Positions 7,066 to 7,530 of a DNA stretch of 7,530 nt are shown here, in pieces. Where the stretch lies: assembly GCA_030598625.1 (NCBI GenBank), contig JAUVPO010000086.1, positions 1 to 7,530 of the forward strand, in the 5' to 3' direction. Below the pieces are notes generated by a model. It saw nothing but the letters and a program-made list of their open reading frames with translations, was not told where the DNA came from and did not search any database. Within the stretch, counting starts at the first letter, position 1; each line of letters opens with the position of its first letter. The position numbers and the translations under genes were made by a program. Source of the stretch: Deferribacteres bacterium. GTDB lineage: Bacteria; Nitrospirota; Thermodesulfovibrionia; UBA6902.

Positions 7066-7340
7066 GTTTATATAATGAGCCCGGAAATAGCGCTTAGAGA
7101 TAAAGAGATAAAGCCGTTAAAGGAAGGGTATTTTTAACAGAAGAGATAATGCCTGGGGTTATCAAGGTTCCCTTTGGCCCCGGAGGGCAAAAAGCATCCG
7201 GATTAGGTTTCATCAATAATATTCATTCGTACACTCCGAATATAAATGAACTTCATGATCCTGATAATTTCAACCAGTTAACCGGAACCCCTGGGTTTGG
7301 AGACATTATGGTAAGGGTAACAAAAGCAAGAGGAGATTGA
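7066..7340 (+). pseudogene. internally deleted remnant of a second molybdopterin oxidoreductase gene
   Basis: Two pieces are homologous to the intact gene at 183-3467. Positions 7066-7125 read VYIMSPEIALRDKEIKPLKE, matching VYTMSPEVSIRDQVIKPLHK from residue 731. Positions 7128-7337 read VFLTEEIMPGVIK and on to the stop, matching the last 70 residues from V1025; I count 46 of 70 identical (about 66%). Relative to the intact gene about 820 bp are missing between the pieces, and they are in different frames; reading on from the first piece meets TAA at 7135. Homology may extend weakly left to about 7051, but everything else 5' is gone. This is the 3' end of a divergent paralogue, not a recent copy. 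The ATG at 7149 could start a 63-residue peptide but has no clear ribosome-binding site. An intrinsic terminator overlaps its stop. Confidence 0.88.
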
Positions 7341-7363
7341 TAATAATCAATTCTCCTCTTTTT
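7328..7363 (+). terminator. rho-independent terminator after the oxidoreductase remnant
   Basis: AAGAGGAGATTGAT (7328-7341) pairs with ATCAATTCTCCTCTT (7346-7360), with one unpaired T, around the four-base loop AATA, and runs into a T-tract (7359-7363). The left arm contains the TGA stop of the remnant (7338-7340). It would insulate the downstream leader from transcription coming from the left. No comparable terminator follows the intact oxidoreductase gene. Confidence 0.85.
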
Positions 7364-7447
7364 ATTGGCGCAACGGGCGAGTTAAAGCAGTCATTAATGT
7401 GACGTAATTTCATCAATAAACAATTTATATTTACTCAGTTAGCACAA
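7364..7447. other. spacer between terminator and repeat copy 2
   Basis: This 84-bp AT-rich stretch has no gene and no counterpart after the intact oxidoreductase gene, where only 24 bp separate the stop from the repeat. It marks one edge of the conserved leader block. Confidence 0.5.
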
Positions 7448-7530
7448 TTTCTTTTTCAATCCTTGAAAAAACTTAAGTTTATTGCTAAATTAACCATCAT
7501 TAATTACAATTATCTTCAAGTATGGGGAAA
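7448..7530. repeat. direct repeat copy 2 (probable leader of the intact pheA)
   Basis: This copy of 3492-3574 reaches the last base of the window. If the match continues, an ATG should lie at about 7536, starting the gene whose stub is at 3580. The copy keeps GGGGA at 7524-7528, where copy 1 has GGTGA. Confidence 0.95.
7463..7491 (+). promoter_or_regulatory. possible promoter in the pheA leader
   Basis: TTGAAA (7463-7468), 17 bases, then TAAATT (7486-7491): 5 of 6 and 4 of 6 matches to sigma70 consensus, about 45 bp before the predicted start of the gene beyond the window. The same boxes are unchanged in the other copy at 3507-3535. The AAACTTAAGTTT palindrome lies between the boxes and could be an operator. 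Evidence is consensus matching only. Confidence 0.35.

Noticed and set aside
3448..7530. Transposon or integron explanation for the segment between the direct repeats
   Set aside because: No transposase, integrase or terminal inverted repeats are visible, and the direct repeats (at least 83 bp) are far longer than usual target-site duplications. Recombination or segmental duplication fits better.

Overview
This roughly 42% GC (by eye) window looks like the chromosome of an anaerobic, sulfur- or metal-respiring bacterium, perhaps Nitrospirota or Desulfobacterota. The evidence is a cytoplasmic-type molybdopterin oxidoreductase fused to a four-cluster ferredoxin module, plus small dispersed palindromes of a kind I associate with such genomes. 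The taxonomic call is inference and weak.

Layout. Positions 1-69 hold the 5' end of an unidentified minus-strand gene, divergent from a large plus-strand gene. That gene (183-3467) encodes a 1094-residue fusion of an NrfC/PsrB-like ferredoxin subunit and a PsrA/PhsA-like catalytic subunit. It is followed by an 83-bp leader sequence and a frameshifted stub of a chorismate mutase (pheA-like) gene (3580-3656), then about 270 bp with no gene but two small palindromes. A plus-strand DUF1460 protein gene (3981-4709) converges, with a 4-bp overlap, on a minus-strand pair: a GH13 alpha-amylase-family gene (5513-6808) followed by an ADP-ribosylglycohydrolase gene (4706-5476). Upstream of the amylase lies a truncated rhodanese gene (minus strand). 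It abuts a broken, internally deleted second copy of the oxidoreductase gene (7066-7340, plus strand), which ends in a clear intrinsic terminator. The same 83-bp leader then appears again at 7448-7530, running to the window edge.

How it fits together. The window is bracketed by two [oxidoreductase 3' end + pheA leader] units, one with an intact oxidoreductase and a dead pheA stub, the other with a dead oxidoreductase and probably the live pheA gene just outside the window. The two oxidoreductase 3' ends are only about 66% identical in protein, whereas the two leaders are about 95% identical in DNA. They therefore cannot share one simple, equally old duplication history. The DUF1460, ADP-ribosylglycohydrolase, amylase and rhodanese genes lie between the two units. 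I see no transposase, integrase, CRISPR array, tRNA or rRNA. The best leads are the discordant duplication and an apparent Cys-to-Asp change at the first ligand position of the catalytic subunit's [4Fe-4S] site. I do not see evidence for a wholly new multi-gene system.
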